A stretch of DNA of 64,000 bases from Streptomyces ochraceiscleroticus (GCF_000720485.1 NZ_JOAX01000026.1:151651-215650); one strand, 5' to 3'; counted from the stretch's first letter, positions 43,800 through 54,584 are shown. Notes: generated by a model not told the origin, from the letters alone. Translations and numbers: made by a program.

Positions 43800-46049
43800 T
43801 CACGCCCGTGCGCAGGGCTCGGCGTCCCCGTCGAGCTCCGCCTCGGGCGGTGCCGGGGCGACGGTGCGCTCGGCCATTGGCACCACCGGCAGCAGCGTCT
43901 CCTCGCCGAGGAAGACCCGGCGGACGACGCGCTCGGCGGCCAGGCCGTCGTCGTACGGGCAGAACCGCTCCCGGAACGCGGCCCGCAGCTCCGTGGAGCG
44001 CTCGTCCGCCCAGCGGCCCGAGCGGAAGACCTCGGCGATGGCCTGCTCGTCGGCGGCGATGTGGCCCGGGGTGTCGCCGGGCTCGCCGGAGAGCAGGTCG
44101 AAGTAGACGCCGCGGGCGTGCCGGTATGCCTCCCAGTCCGAGGAGTGCACGACGACCGGCCGGTCGAGGCCCGCGTAGTCGAACATCAGCGACGAGAAGT
44201 CGCAGAGGAGCGCGTCGGAGGCCAGGGCCAGGTCCTCCACGGACGGGTGCCGGGAGACGTCCAGGATGCGGCCCGCCTCCTCCAGCGCGGCGAGCCGCGA
44301 GTCGGCGCCGTAGAAGTAGTGCGTGCGGACCAGGAGCTGGTATCCCTCGCCGAGCGCTTCGGCGAAGCGCTCCAGGTCCAGCGGCGGGTTGAAGCCGCGC
44401 TCGTAGTCGCGGTGGGTGGGCGCGTAGAGGATCGCGGTGGTGCCGGGCGCGATGCCCAGCCCGGCGCGGATCCCGCGGACGTCCTCCGCGGTGGCGGTGA
44501 AGTACCGGTCGTTGCGCGGGTAGCCGGTCGGCAGCGTCTCGTAGTCGCTGGGATAGACGCGCTGCCACACCTCGGTGGAGTGCGGGTTCGAGGACAGGCA
44601 GTAGTCCCACTGGTCGGCGTGGTCGAGCATCCGCAGGAAGCTGACGCCGTGCGCCGCGGCCGGATGCCGGCGCAGGTCCATGCCCATCTTCTTCAGCGGG
44701 GTGCCGTGGTGGGTCTGGATGTAGACCTGCTCGGGGCGCTTGTGGACGGTGCCGGAGAAGTTGGCGTTGTTGACGAGGTACTTGGCGCGGGCCAGCACCT
44801 CCCAGTACCGGCGGGAGTTCACCAGTACGGTCTCCACGCCCGGCGGTACGTCCTCGCGGTGCCGGCGGTCCACCACCCACACGCCGCGCAGGTGCGGCGC
44901 CAGCTCGCGGGCCTTCGCGTGGATGGCGGCGGGATTGCAGAGCACGCCGCGGTTCCAGTAGGCGGCGTAGACCACGAGGTTCTCGTCGACCGGGCGGCGC
45001 AGCTGGAGGCCGTAGTAGCGGCGGTAGACGCTGCGCGCGGTGCGGTGCCGGCGGGCGCGCAGCGTCTTGGCGGTGCGGTGCCGCAGCGTTCCGGCACGCT
45101 GCATGGAGCGGTAGACGGCGTAGGAGTTCAGGTACGTGGGCAGCTCGGCGCCGGCCGGGCGGTGCCGGCGCAGCAGGCGGGCCAGCTCACGGTAGAAGTC
45201 GGGGCGGTCCCCCGCGCGTACCCGGCCGTCGTCCTCCATGATCCGCAGCAGCCGGCCGGCCGCGTGCGCGAACAGGACGCCACGGGCCGCCTCGGTGCCG
45301 CCGCCCAGCCCGGTCCCGGTCCCGGTCAGCGCGCGGAACACCGCGTCGTACCGGCCGATGACCGCGAAGTGGTGGCGTCCGGGGACGGTGGAGGCGCTGC
45401 CCCGGCGGCGCTTGCGCCAGGTCACGCACACCTGGTCCAGACAGGCGATCCGGGCCGCCGCCAGCAGAGCCTCGAAGACCACGGGGACGTCGTCGTACGG
45501 GCCGTCGGCGAACGCGAAGCGGTGCGCCTCCCACAGGTCGCGGCGGACCGCGCGGTTCCACGGCGCCGGCAGCACGGCCAGGCACTCCGGCACGTCCTCC
45601 GCGGTGAAGACCGTATCGGCGTGCGCCTCCAGGAACTCCCGGTCCGCGCTTCCGTGGCGCTTCTCCCAGACGTCGATCCGGTCGTGGTCGAAGAGCAGCA
45701 CATCGGGCTCGCCCGCCGCCCGCAGCCGCGCGTCGATCGCGGCCAGCGCGCCGGGCGCGAGGAAGTCGTCGCCGTCGAGGAAGAGGAGGTACTCGCCGGT
45801 GGCGCTGCGGACGCCGGCGTTGCGGGCCGGGCCCACGCCGCCGGGCCGCTCCAGGTGCAGTGCGATGACCCGGTGATCGGCCGCCGCGTACGCGTCGATG
45901 ATCGCCCCGTCGCCGCCGTCCGAGCAGTCGTCGACGGCGATCAGCTCCACCCCTTCGAAGGACTGCGTGAGCACGGAGTCCAGGCAGTGGCGCAGGAAAC
46001 CCTGCACGCCGCGGGCGGGGACGATGACGCTGAAGCGGGGCATGGCCAT
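43800..46049 (-). CDS. GT2 glycosyltransferase fused to a TagF-like glycerophosphotransferase (2nd of 4)
   Basis: 749 residues from ATG 46049 (MAMPRFSVIVPA; ATG 46043 is also possible). N-terminal GT-A domain: AVDDCSDGGDGA, FLDGDDFL, and a proximal beta-alpha core to residue about 260. C-terminal glycerophosphotransferase domain about residues 350-715: LVNNANFSGTVHKRPEQ, QTHHGTPLKKMGMD, LYAPTHRDYERGF, VRTHYFYG, CDFSSLMFDYAGLDRPVV. It is the reverse-strand partner of the gene at 46222, from which it diverges by 172 bp. Its C-terminus (FLGEETLLPVVPMAERTVAPAP) resembles those of the copies at 40446 and 59683. Confidence 0.9.
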   Translation of the reverse strand: MAMPRFSVIVPARGVQGFLRHCLDSVLTQSFEGVELIAVDDCSDGGDGAIIDAYAAADHRVIALHLERPGGVGPARNAGVRSATGEYLLFLDGDDFLAPGALAAIDARLRAAGEPDVLLFDHDRIDVWEKRHGSADREFLEAHADTVFTAEDVPECLAVLPAPWNRAVRRDLWEAHRFAFADGPYDDVPVVFEALLAAARIACLDQVCVTWRKRRRGSASTVPGRHHFAVIGRYDAVFRALTGTGTGLGGGTEAARGVLFAHAAGRLLRIMEDDGRVRAGDRPDFYRELARLLRRHRPAGAELPTYLNSYAVYRSMQRAGTLRHRTAKTLRARRHRTARSVYRRYYGLQLRRPVDENLVVYAAYWNRGVLCNPAAIHAKARELAPHLRGVWVVDRRHREDVPPGVETVLVNSRRYWEVLARAKYLVNNANFSGTVHKRPEQVYIQTHHGTPLKKMGMDLRRHPAAAHGVSFLRMLDHADQWDYCLSSNPHSTEVWQRVYPSDYETLPTGYPRNDRYFTATAEDVRGIRAGLGIAPGTTAILYAPTHRDYERGFNPPLDLERFAEALGEGYQLLVRTHYFYGADSRLAALEEAGRILDVSRHPSVEDLALASDALLCDFSSLMFDYAGLDRPVVVHSSDWEAYRHARGVYFDLLSGEPGDTPGHIAADEQAIAEVFRSGRWADERSTELRAAFRERFCPYDDGLAAERVVRRVFLGEETLLPVVPMAERTVAPAPPEAELDGDAEPCARA

Positions 46050-46221
46050 CCAGGGGTTCGGTACGCACGGGTGCAGCAGCAGCGTAGGCGGGCGATCACG
46101 CTCCGTCCGGTTCCTCCGCCGGGGCCGGTCACTCGAACAGCGCAGCAAATGTGACGGGTGAGTCCGCAGGGGGTTGGACTGGTGTCCCGTGCGTCCCCCT
46201 GGAAAAGGTCTGGTCTGCTCC

Positions 46222-49200
46222 ATGGATCCCCGGCTCACCGTCGTCATCCCGATCTACAACGTGGAGGAGTACCTCCCCGAGTGCCTCGCGTCCGTGGCCG
46301 CCCAGACCCTGCGGGAACTGGACGTGGTCATGGTCGACGACGGCTCCACCGACTCCGGGCCACAACTGGCCCGGGAGTTCGCCGCCCGCGACCCGCGCTT
46401 CCGGCTGGTGACGCAGGAGAACGGGGGTCTGGGACACGCCCGCAACACCGGTGCCCGGCACGCCGATCCGCGCACCGCCTACCTCACCTTCATGGACAGC
46501 GACGACGTGCTGCCGCCGCGCGCCTACGAGGGCCTGGTCTCCCTGCTGGAGGAGTCCGGCTCGGACTTCGCGACCGGCAACGTCTACCGGCTGACCGCCG
46601 AGGGCCGCAGCCAGGCGTGGCAGCACAAGACCATGACGCGCACGGTGCTGGGCACCCACATCAGCCGGGACCTGACCCTGCTGGCCGACCGGGTGGCCTG
46701 GAACAAGGTCTTCCGGCGCACCTTCTGGGACCGCCACCGGCTCGCCTTCCCCGAGGGCGTGCTCTACGAGGACACCCCGCTCACCATCCCCGCGCACTTC
46801 CTCGCCGAGGCCGTCGACGTCCTGCATGAGCACGTCTACTACTGGCGCATCCGCGAGGGCTCGATCACCCGCCGCCGCACCGACGTGAAGGGCGTACGCG
46901 ACCGGCTCGCCGCCGTCGACGGCGTCAGCCGCTTCCTCGCCGACCCGGACCGCACCCGCTGGACGCGGCACAAGCGCGACTACGACCGCTCCGTCCTCCT
47001 GGACGACCTGCAGTACTTCATCGACGCGCTGCCCATGGCGGGCGAGGAGTACCACCGGGTCTTCATGACCGGCGCCCGGGACTTCCTCAGCCGCATCGAC
47101 CCCACGCTGTACGCCGAACTCCCCGTCGAGCAGCGCATGAAGTGGACGCTGATCCGGGAGGACCGCCTGGACGACCTGCTGCGGCTGCTGGAGTACCAGC
47201 AGCGGAACAACTCCGGCTTCCACGTCGCGGGCCCGCCGCTGCGCAAGCGCGCGGTGCTCTCCGTCGGCGGCGGCCGCCCGATCCCGCTGCCGCCCGAGGT
47301 CACCCGGCTCACCACCAAGGACCTGCCGGTACGGGCGCGGCTGCGGGAGGCGGTGTGGCGGGACGGCAAGCTGGTGCTGCGCGGCTACGCCTACATCCGC
47401 AACATCGCGGCGCCCGGCCGGCTGAGCTGTCTGAAGGCGGCGGTGCTGATGTCGGGCAAGCGCCGGATCGTGCTGCCGGTGCGGTCCGTGCCCGCGCCGG
47501 AGGCCACCCACAACTCCCGCCAGGAACAGCACTGTTACGACTGGTCGGGCTTCGAGATCACGGTGGACCCGAAGCGGCTGGCCAAGGGCGGCACCTTCAA
47601 GCCCGGCCAGTGGAAGGTGGGCATCGTCGTGGCCGGGGCCGGGGTGGTCCGGCCGGCCGCGCTGCGCGCCCTGGACGCCGGCTCCGGCGCGTCCCCGCTG
47701 CCCCACGAGGTGGCCGACGGGATGCGGGTGGTGCCCTGGTACAAGGACGGGCGGCTGCACCTGTCGGTGGAGCGGACCGTGCGGCGGCTGGCCGGGCAGC
47801 GCACGGTGGGCGACGGCGCGGCCGAGCTGACCGTGCGGGACGCCTCGGCCAACGCGCCGGTGGCGCTGCGGCTGACCCACCGCGGCACGGACGAGCGCCT
47901 CGAACGGCCGCTCACGGAGGCGGACATCACCGCCGAGGGCACCGGCCACCGCCTCACCCTGCGCATCGACCCGGCCGAGCTGGCCAGGGGTGAGGCCGCC
48001 ACGGGTGCCGGGCAGGAGGCCGCCGCCACCTGGGACCCCGTACTGGTCTACGCGGACGGCCGGACGGCCCGGATCGCGGCCGACCCCACGGCGCCTGTTG
48101 GGCGGGGGGTCGACAGCGGCGGCCGGGAGCTGGTGGTCACCGCCACCGCGGCCGGCAATCTGGTCCTGCACCTCCGCGCCCCGGAGCCGTTCGCCGACCG
48201 GCTGGCGTGGCGGCCCGACGGGTCACTGGAGGTGGCGGGGCGGCTGCCGGGTGCGGCCGGGGGCGGGGCGCCGCTCGCGGCCGTGCTGCGGCACAGCCGG
48301 TACGCCGCCGAGGCGGTGTTCCCCGCCACCCGGGACGGCGAGCGGTTCACGGCCGTCCTGCGGCCCGCCGCCGTCCCCACCTGCGGCGGGCAGCGGCCGC
48401 TGCGCGAGGGCCGCTGGTACCTCTTCCTGCGCACGGCCGGCACCGCCGACGCGGTCGGGCCGGGCGCCGAGTACGACGCGGACGCGGCGTACGACGCGGC
48501 CGCCGGGGCGATCGCCGCAGCGGTCGGTCCCGCCCTCGGCAGCAACCGGCACGGCGCCGGTGACCTGCCCGTACGGCTGTGCCCCACGCTCTTCGCCGGG
48601 CTGCCCGCGGCCTGCCCGTCGGCGCCCCGGCCGCTCACCGTGGACCGCCGCTTCCACGACCGGCTCTTCGTCGAGGCGGGCCCCGCGGTGCCGGACACGG
48701 ACCGCGGCCCGTACCGGCAGCGGCTGCTGCGCGAGGAGCACTACCCGCGGCGCCGCTCCCGCCCGCTGCGCGAAACCGTCCTCTTCAGCAGCTTCGACGG
48801 GCGCTGCGGCGGCGACTCGCCGCGTGCCCTGCACCGGGAGCTGGCGCGCCGCGATCCGGGCGCCGAACACCTGTGGGTGGTCCGCGACGCCCACACGCAC
48901 GTTCCCAAGGGCGCCCGGCCCGTGCTGCTGGGCAGCACCGAGTGGCACGAGGCGCTGGCCCGCAGCCGACGCATCGTCACCAACACCCATCTCCCGGAGT
49001 GGTTCGTCCGCCGTCCGGGCCAGCGGGTCCTGCAGACCTGGCACGGCACCCCGGTCAAGCGCATCGGCACCGACCTGGCCGGCACGCTCTGCGCCGACCT
49101 GGTCCACCTGTGGCCGCAGCCGCGCCGCGGCCACCAGTGGAGCGTGCTGCTCTCCCCCAACGCACACAGCACGTCCCTGCTGGGCCGGGCCCTGGGGTAC

Positions 49201-49854
49201 GAAGGGGAGATCCACGAGACCGGCCTGCCGCGCACCGATGTCCTGGTCGCCGGCGGCGTCTCCGGTGACCGCGACGAGCCGGCCCGGCGGGTACGGGAGC
49301 GCCTCGGCATCCCCGCGGACAAGAAGGTGGTGCTGTACGCGCCGACGCAGCGGGACGACAAGGCGTACGACGCCGACCACTACCAGCTCCATCTGCCGCT
49401 GGACGTCGCGCACGCCAGGGCGGCGCTCGGCGACGATCACGTACTGCTCCTGCGCAGCCATCCGCTGGTGGCCGACCGGGTGCCGGGCGGGGCCGACGGC
49501 TTCGTGCGGGACGTGACCGACTTCCCGGACGCGATGGAGCTGCTGCTGGCCGCCGACGTGCTGGTGACGGACTACTCCTCGCTGGCGGTGGACTTCGCCA
49601 ACACCGGGCGTCCGATGCTGTTCCTGACGCCGGATCTGGAGCACTTCCGGGACACCGTGCGCGGCTTCACCTTCGACTTCGAGGCCGAGGCGCCGGGGCC
49701 GCTGCTGAGTGACACCGGGGAGCTGGTGGACGCGCTGCGCGACCTGGACGGGGTCGCACGGCGCAGCGCGGACGCCTACGCGCGCTTCCGTGCGGCGTAC
49801 TGCGCGCGGGACGACGGGCGGGCCACGGCCCGGGCCGCCGACCTGCTGGACTGA
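46222..49854 (+). CDS. large GT2-beta domain-TagF-like glycerophosphotransferase (3rd of 4)
   Basis: 1210 residues from ATG 46222 (MDPRLTVVIPIYNVEEYL). Residues 1-330: GT2 domain with VDDGSTDSGPQ and FMDSDDVL. Residues about 380-840: a beta-rich module in repeats (for example GKLVLRGYAYIRNI, GRLHLSVERTVRR, GNLVLHLRAPE), absent from the other three fusions. Residues about 850-1205: glycerophosphotransferase with FSSFDGRCGGDSPRALHREL, QTWHGTPVKRIGTD, LYAPTQRDD, LLRSHPLVAD, TDYSSLAVDFANTGRP. By size and domain order it best resembles the streptomycete TagF homologue SCO2997 as recalled. Likely polymerase or primer-extending enzyme of wall teichoic-like polymer; acceptor unknown. Confidence 0.88.
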   Translation: MDPRLTVVIPIYNVEEYLPECLASVAAQTLRELDVVMVDDGSTDSGPQLAREFAARDPRFRLVTQENGGLGHARNTGARHADPRTAYLTFMDSDDVLPPRAYEGLVSLLEESGSDFATGNVYRLTAEGRSQAWQHKTMTRTVLGTHISRDLTLLADRVAWNKVFRRTFWDRHRLAFPEGVLYEDTPLTIPAHFLAEAVDVLHEHVYYWRIREGSITRRRTDVKGVRDRLAAVDGVSRFLADPDRTRWTRHKRDYDRSVLLDDLQYFIDALPMAGEEYHRVFMTGARDFLSRIDPTLYAELPVEQRMKWTLIREDRLDDLLRLLEYQQRNNSGFHVAGPPLRKRAVLSVGGGRPIPLPPEVTRLTTKDLPVRARLREAVWRDGKLVLRGYAYIRNIAAPGRLSCLKAAVLMSGKRRIVLPVRSVPAPEATHNSRQEQHCYDWSGFEITVDPKRLAKGGTFKPGQWKVGIVVAGAGVVRPAALRALDAGSGASPLPHEVADGMRVVPWYKDGRLHLSVERTVRRLAGQRTVGDGAAELTVRDASANAPVALRLTHRGTDERLERPLTEADITAEGTGHRLTLRIDPAELARGEAATGAGQEAAATWDPVLVYADGRTARIAADPTAPVGRGVDSGGRELVVTATAAGNLVLHLRAPEPFADRLAWRPDGSLEVAGRLPGAAGGGAPLAAVLRHSRYAAEAVFPATRDGERFTAVLRPAAVPTCGGQRPLREGRWYLFLRTAGTADAVGPGAEYDADAAYDAAAGAIAAAVGPALGSNRHGAGDLPVRLCPTLFAGLPAACPSAPRPLTVDRRFHDRLFVEAGPAVPDTDRGPYRQRLLREEHYPRRRSRPLRETVLFSSFDGRCGGDSPRALHRELARRDPGAEHLWVVRDAHTHVPKGARPVLLGSTEWHEALARSRRIVTNTHLPEWFVRRPGQRVLQTWHGTPVKRIGTDLAGTLCADLVHLWPQPRRGHQWSVLLSPNAHSTSLLGRALGYEGEIHETGLPRTDVLVAGGVSGDRDEPARRVRERLGIPADKKVVLYAPTQRDDKAYDADHYQLHLPLDVAHARAALGDDHVLLLRSHPLVADRVPGGADGFVRDVTDFPDAMELLLAADVLVTDYSSLAVDFANTGRPMLFLTPDLEHFRDTVRGFTFDFEAEAPGPLLSDTGELVDALRDLDGVARRSADAYARFRAAYCARDDGRATARAADLLD

Positions 49855-49891
49855 GGCCGGCCTGCTGGTCTCTGGGGCCGCGGCCCGGGGA

Positions 49892-50899
49892 TCAGCGGCG
49901 CCGCAGCCGCCGGAGGACCTTGGTGACGGCGGGCGGCACCAGCAGGAGCGCGGCCCGCCGGGCGCGGGCCTTCGGGCGGCGGGCGGCGGCCCGGCGCTGC
50001 GCCGCCTCGGCCTCGCCGGCGGCGGCCGCGGCCCGTGCGTCACTCTCCTCGCGGCGCTGCCGGATCTCCTCGGCCGCGCGTTCCTCGGCCCGCAGCACTT
50101 CGTAGTGCCGGGACCGCGGTGGCTCGGGCAGGGCCGGGCCGCGGTCGCCGACCAGGCGCAGCACCCGGTGCCCCGCGATGGTCTGGAGGTCGGCGTGGCA
50201 GTCGGCGCGGCCGACGATCTCCAGGATCAGCGCCTCCTGCCAGGGCGCCGGGTCGCCCCAGGTGCCGTAGAACTTGCAGCGGCTCAGGCAGATGGGCCGC
50301 AGCCCCTCGGTGAACAGCGCCTCCCAGACGGCGGCCGAGACGCCCGGCGTGTGCTCGGAGCGGTAGTCGTCCAGCACGACCACTCCTTCGGGTGACAGCA
50401 CGCGGCGCGCGGCCGCGATGTCACCGCGTACGTGCTCGTACAGGTGCGAGGCGTCGACGTGCACGAAGCGGCAGCTTCCCGGGGCGACCTTCTCGGGGAC
50501 GAGCGAGGTGGGGCCCTGGATGATCGTGGGCAGCTCGTCGTGGAAGGACAGGTAATTCGCCTCGAACGCGCGGCGGCTGAGCGTCGCATAGGAGCGCTGC
50601 ATTTCCTCGTCGTTGGCCGCGTCCCCGGCCGGGGAATCGAAGAGGTCGCAGACCGTGAATTCCTCCCCCGAGTGGCGGTAACGGCCCAGAAAAGCGGCGC
50701 TCTTTCCCAGGTACGCGCCCATTTCCAGCAGGTTGCCGCGTACTCCGGAGCGGGCCTGGTGGGTCAGCAGCCAGTCGAAGAGCACCTGGTCCTGGTCGAA
50801 GAACCAGCCCTTGACGTCCGCGAGCGTGCCGGGGCGCGGCAGCGCCGTGCCCGCGGCTCCGGCGGGTGCGGCGACGGTCTCGGTGTTCAGTGGGGTCAT
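49892..50899 (-). CDS. class I SAM-dependent methyltransferase (glycopolymer locus copy B)
   Basis: 335 residues from ATG 50899, with gagagg at good spacing. Same family as the gene at 42788: ADVKGWFFDQDQVLFDWLL, LLEMGAYLGKSAAFLG, CDLFDSPAGDAAN, FVHVDASHLYEHVRGDI, VVLDDYRSEHTPGV. Between the catalytic domain and the shared tail (LLLVPPAVTKVLRRL) lies an Ala/Arg/Glu-rich helix (RAEERAAEEIRQRREESDARAAAA, split here) that could be a coiled coil and is missing from copy A. It is the last gene behind the Stealth and GT39 genes, after a gap of 139 bp. Confidence 0.85.
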   Translation of the reverse strand: MTPLNTETVAAPAGAAGTALPRPGTLADVKGWFFDQDQVLFDWLLTHQARSGVRGNLLEMGAYLGKSAAFLGRYRHSGEEFTVCDLFDSPAGDAANDEEMQRSYATLSRRAFEANYLSFHDELPTIIQGPTSLVPEKVAPGSCRFVHVDASHLYEHVRGDIAAARRVLSPEGVVVLDDYRSEHTPGVSAAVWEALFTEGLRPICLSRCKFYGTWGDPAPWQEALILEIVGRADCHADLQTIAGHRVLRLVGDRGPALPEPPRSRHYEVLRAEERAAEEIRQRREESDARAAAAAGEAEAAQRRAAARRPKARARRAALLLVPPAVTKVLRRLRRR

Positions 50900-51038
50900 G
50901 TCCGGCCTCTCGACGGAAATCGCGGCGGCAGACATTAGCCGCCGGGCGGCCGGAATTCCGGAATGCGGCCGGTGGTCGGCGCGTAAGAAGTACCCCTGTT
51001 CCGACGCGTTCCGTCCCGCGTGCTCAGTACCGACGCGC

Positions 51039-52616
51039 TCAGTTCCGCCGTACGAAGAGGGCGACATTGCCGCCGGGCCCGTCCAGCCAGTACCGCTGCG
51101 CGTAGAGCGCGTGCAGCAGCCGCCATTTGGCCATTTCCCGGTCGTTGTGGCGGAACCACCGGGTGCGGTCCACGCCGTCGGCGGCGACCAGCCAGACGCG
51201 GCCGGTGCGGCCCAGCCGCGTGCGGATCTCCCGCAGCGGCGCCTCCCGACCGTAGAGCGTGCCCGACTCCGCGCCCGGGACGCCGAGTGTGAGGTCCGTC
51301 AGCCCGGCGAACTGCTCCGGGTAGGCGAGCCGTACCCGGCGTGCGTAAGTGGGGACGAAGAAGACGCCGTCCCCGGGAGCGGCGCGGCGCGCGACGGCCG
51401 CCGCCACGGCAGCGAGGTCGTCCGGGCGGCCGGTCCGCAGCCGTTCGCGCTGCTGGGCGGGGAGCTGGCACAGGAACGCCGCGGCGACAGCGGCCGCGCC
51501 CGCCGCCGCCACCGCGCGCGGCGGCAGCCGCCGGGACCGCCGTACGGTCACCGCGACCACCAGCCGCTCCGCCCCGGCCGCCGCGGCCAGCGCCACGCCC
51601 GGCAGTGAGAAGAGCAGATAGCGGTCGAGGAAGACCGGGTACCACTGCGAGGCCACGAAGAGCAGGGCGGGCGGCAGCAGGGCGAGCGGCAGCGCGACGG
51701 CGGACAGGCCGAGTGGGCCGCGGCGCGGCAGCGGGCGCCGCGCTGCCACCGCCAGCAGGAGGCACACCACCACGACGACCGGCACGGACGGCCCGGCGAA
51801 CGACCGCAGCAGCAGCCAGGCGGCGCGCAGCCCCGGCGGGTACAGCCAGTTCAACTGGTGGCTCTGGCCACGGGACAGCGCCACGAGGGGCAGCAGCGCG
51901 AGGGCCGCCGCGCAGGCCGCGGCGGCCCAGCGCCACCACACCGCGCGCGGCACCCGCGAGACCAGCAGCGTCAGCGCGTGCGCGGCGAGCAGCAGCACGG
52001 CGCACTCGTGGAGCAGCGCGGTGAGCGCCGTGACCGCCGCGTACGCCGTCCAGTCCCGCGCCCGGCCGCGCCGTACGGCACTCGTCAGCAGCAGCGTGGA
52101 CAGCGCGGCGCCGGCCGTGACCAGCGCGTAGGAGCGGGCCTCCTGCGCGTAGTGGCTCACCGTGGGGAAGGCGGCGAAGAGCAGCCCGGCCCACAGGCCG
52201 ACGCGTGGCGCGGCCAGCCGGCTGCCGGTCAGCGCCACGAGTCCGGCCGCGGCCGTCGCGCCGAGCACGGACGGCAGCCGCAGCGCGCTCTCGCCACCGC
52301 CCAGCAGCGCACGGACGCCGTGCATCAGGGCGTAGTACAGGCCGTGCACCGCGTCGGCGGTGCCGAGCAGGTGCCACAGCTGCGGCAGCGAGCGGCCCGC
52401 GAGCTGCGCGGTGGCCGCCTCGTCCCGCCACAACGTGCCGCGGGTAAGGCCCCACAGGCCCAGCGCGAGCGTGACGGCGCACGGGACGAGCACCGCGACG
52501 AGGGTGGCGCGGCGCCCCGCGCGCGTCCCGCCGCGCACGGTCAGCGGGGCGCGGCCGCCCGGCGCCGCGGACGGTGGCCGCTCCTCCTCGGGGTCGACGA
52601 CGCCCGGCCCGCTCAT
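51039..52616 (-). CDS. GT39-like membrane glycosyltransferase
   Basis: 525 residues, start ATG 52616 overlapping the previous stop (ATGA). About nine to ten membrane helices follow a disordered N-terminus. The first outside loop has WRDEAATA, the acidic motif typical of lipid-linked-sugar-dependent GT-C enzymes (GT39/GT83, ArnT, mycobacterial arabinosyl- or mannosyl-type). Further marks: [15 protein letters not shown] and [16 protein letters not shown]. The C-terminal soluble part (residues about 400-525) is extracytoplasmic. It should transfer sugar from a polyprenyl-phosphate carrier to a growing wall polymer outside the membrane; the donor and acceptor are unknown. Confidence 0.82.
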   Translation of the reverse strand: MSGPGVVDPEEERPPSAAPGGRAPLTVRGGTRAGRRATLVAVLVPCAVTLALGLWGLTRGTLWRDEAATAQLAGRSLPQLWHLLGTADAVHGLYYALMHGVRALLGGGESALRLPSVLGATAAAGLVALTGSRLAAPRVGLWAGLLFAAFPTVSHYAQEARSYALVTAGAALSTLLLTSAVRRGRARDWTAYAAVTALTALLHECAVLLLAAHALTLLVSRVPRAVWWRWAAAACAAALALLPLVALSRGQSHQLNWLYPPGLRAAWLLLRSFAGPSVPVVVVVCLLLAVAARRPLPRRGPLGLSAVALPLALLPPALLFVASQWYPVFLDRYLLFSLPGVALAAAAGAERLVVAVTVRRSRRLPPRAVAAAGAAAVAAAFLCQLPAQQRERLRTGRPDDLAAVAAAVARRAAPGDGVFFVPTYARRVRLAYPEQFAGLTDLTLGVPGAESGTLYGREAPLREIRTRLGRTGRVWLVAADGVDRTRWFRHNDREMAKWRLLHALYAQRYWLDGPGGNVALFVRRN

Positions 52617-54487
52617 GGCTCCGGCAGCTCGTACGGGCTCGGCAGCGGGAAGTACGCCTCCAGGAACGGCCGGAGCAGCGCGAGCTGCTCCGCCAGGTCG
52701 GTCTCCTGCGACTGGGTGTCGTTGAGGCAGAAGACGTCCCGGTCGCGGCGGGCGAGCAGCCGGTCCAGGCGGTTGGCGGCGCTGGGCCGGGAGAGGTCGA
52801 GGTAGGAGTAGGCGATGTCGGCGGGCAGCGCGCGGCCGGTGTGGAAGGCGTAGTAGTGGTGCAGCGAGGACGGGATCGAGATGTCGTCCATGCTGCGGAA
52901 GCGGTGCGAGGCGGTCGCCCGGTGCTGGGCGCGGAACTCCCGCTCTATCTCCTCCAGCACGCTGCGCCGCAGGGCGTGCGGGACGTGTTTCATCTTCTGC
53001 ACCGGTGTGGTGCCGAAGCGGGCCTCGATGAGCGCGCGGTTGTTCTTGCCCGCGACGGACACCGGGACGTCGTCGTCGCCGGGCGGGCCGAGCGGTACGA
53101 GCGCGGGCGAGGGGAAGTACTTCGTCAGCCCGTTGGCCAGGAAGAAGTCGTGCGGTGACGCCTCCCGGCCGAGGAAGACGTCGTCGTTGAAGTAGAGGAA
53201 GTGCTCCGAGAGGCCCTCGATGTGGTGGAGCTGGCTCTCGATGGCGTGCGAGTTGAACGTCGGCAGCGCACTCGTCTCGGTGAATATCTCGCGGTGGCTG
53301 ACGACCTTCATACGCGGGTGCGCGGTGTTCAGCCAGGGCGGTACCTGGTCGTCGGTGACGAGGTAGATGTCGCGCACCCAGGGCGCGTACATGTCCAGCG
53401 AGCGCAGCGAATAGCGCAGCTCGTCGCGGTTGGCGTAGCGCGCGGCGTTGGCCGCCTCGTCGTGGTACGCCTGCCCGGTGTACGCCGCGCGGCGCTCCAG
53501 CCAGGCCGGGTCGGCGCCGTCCACCCAGGTGTAGACGACGTCGACGGGGAAGGTGATGTCGCCGGGCAGCGGGACGGTGAAGTCCCGGTAGGTGGCCACC
53601 CGCGGGGCGCGGTCGTCGCCCGAGCCGTTGGGGCAGGTGAAGAGCGCGGCGGGGACGGTGATCCGGTGCCCGCGCGCCGGCACCCACTCGGTGACGGCGT
53701 TCCGCCGCGGGGCGATCAGCCGGTCCCCCTCGCGCGGCCAGAACTCCACGTCGCAGCCGTACGCCTCGTCCAGCACGAGCGAGCGGCCGGGGTCGGTACG
53801 GAACCAGGTCACGCGGAACAGCCCGGCGCGCCCGGCCCGGTGCCAGCCGCCGGAGTCGTAACCGGGCGCAGTGTGCCGGACCTCGTTGCCGGGGGCCAGC
53901 AGCGAGACGTAGCCGGGCAGCGCGCGGCACCGGGCGGCCAGCGCGGCGAGCGCCCGCGGTCCGTCCTCCTCGGCCACCGCGACCACGCCCCGGCCGCGCT
54001 CCTTACCGCGTACGCAGAAGTGGTCGACGCCGGCCTGCTCCAGGGTCTCGGCGACAGTGACGAGGTTGTCGCGGCGGGCCCGGGCGGGTGAGAGGTCGTG
54101 CTGCACGAGGGCGATGCGCGGGTGCCCGTCGGCCATCGTGACGGCCCGGCCGGGCCCGGCGGCGAGGGCGCGGTGGCACAGCGCCACGCCCCGGGTGCGC
54201 AGCCCGTCCAGGTGTCTGGCCGTCGCCAGCCAGCTCACCTGCTGCTTGATGCGGCGGCGCAGCTCCGGGGTGCTGCGGGTCGCGATGGCCCGCCGCAGGT
54301 GTTCCGGTACCGCTTTGCGGTAGACCGACACCAGGGTCGACGCCTCCGGGTTGATCCGCCGCACCGTCCCCGCGGCGCGGCGCGCACCCGGATGCCGTAC
54401 GGGCCGGCGGCGTGGCTCGGCGGTCCGCTGTCCCATCTGTGCACTCACTCCGGTCTCCCCCTTCGCGTCTCCCCGCGGTCCGGTCAT
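52613..54487 (-). CDS. Stealth-family sugar-phosphate transferase
   Basis: 624 residues from ATG 54487; a GTG at about 54448 with ggag at good spacing is an alternative start. An N-terminal domain (to about residue 310) is shared with the protein at 55716. The four Stealth regions follow: CR1 [15 protein letters not shown] near residue 314, CR2 with [14 protein letters not shown] and [13 protein letters not shown]3 [32 protein letters not shown], shown in parts here, and CR4 near [16 protein letters not shown]. Stealth proteins are known to transfer hexose-1-phosphate and build phosphodiester-linked glycopolymers. The gene is first of a three-gene leftward group. Membrane association not evident. 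Confidence 0.88.
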   Translation of the reverse strand: MTGPRGDAKGETGVSAQMGQRTAEPRRRPVRHPGARRAAGTVRRINPEASTLVSVYRKAVPEHLRRAIATRSTPELRRRIKQQVSWLATARHLDGLRTRGVALCHRALAAGPGRAVTMADGHPRIALVQHDLSPARARRDNLVTVAETLEQAGVDHFCVRGKERGRGVVAVAEEDGPRALAALAARCRALPGYVSLLAPGNEVRHTAPGYDSGGWHRAGRAGLFRVTWFRTDPGRSLVLDEAYGCDVEFWPREGDRLIAPRRNAVTEWVPARGHRITVPAALFTCPNGSGDDRAPRVATYRDFTVPLPGDITFPVDVVYTWVDGADPAWLERRAAYTGQAYHDEAANAARYANRDELRYSLRSLDMYAPWVRDIYLVTDDQVPPWLNTAHPRMKVVSHREIFTETSALPTFNSHAIESQLHHIEGLSEHFLYFNDDVFLGREASPHDFFLANGLTKYFPSPALVPLGPPGDDDVPVSVAGKNNRALIEARFGTTPVQKMKHVPHALRRSVLEEIEREFRAQHRATASHRFRSMDDISIPSSLHHYYAFHTGRALPADIAYSYLDLSRPSAANRLDRLLARRDRDVFCLNDTQSQETDLAEQLALLRPFLEAYFPLPSPYELPEP

Positions 54488-54558
54488 TTACCCCTATGGG
54501 CGTTTGATGCAACTATGACGCCGTACGCCCTGGTACACATCCCCTGTGCACCCGGATT

Positions 54559-54584
54559 CCCATGGGTGCCCACGCGCCCATGGG
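54559..54584. repeat. paired CCCATGGG palindromes
   Basis: Two 8-bp palindromes cccatggg at 54559-54566 and 54577-54584, 18 bp apart centre to centre, in the promoter region between divergent Stealth and glycopolymer operons. Confidence 0.5.

Noticed and set aside
49860..49892. Terminator between the convergent genes at 49854 and 49892
   Set aside because: Only 37 bp and no clear hairpin.
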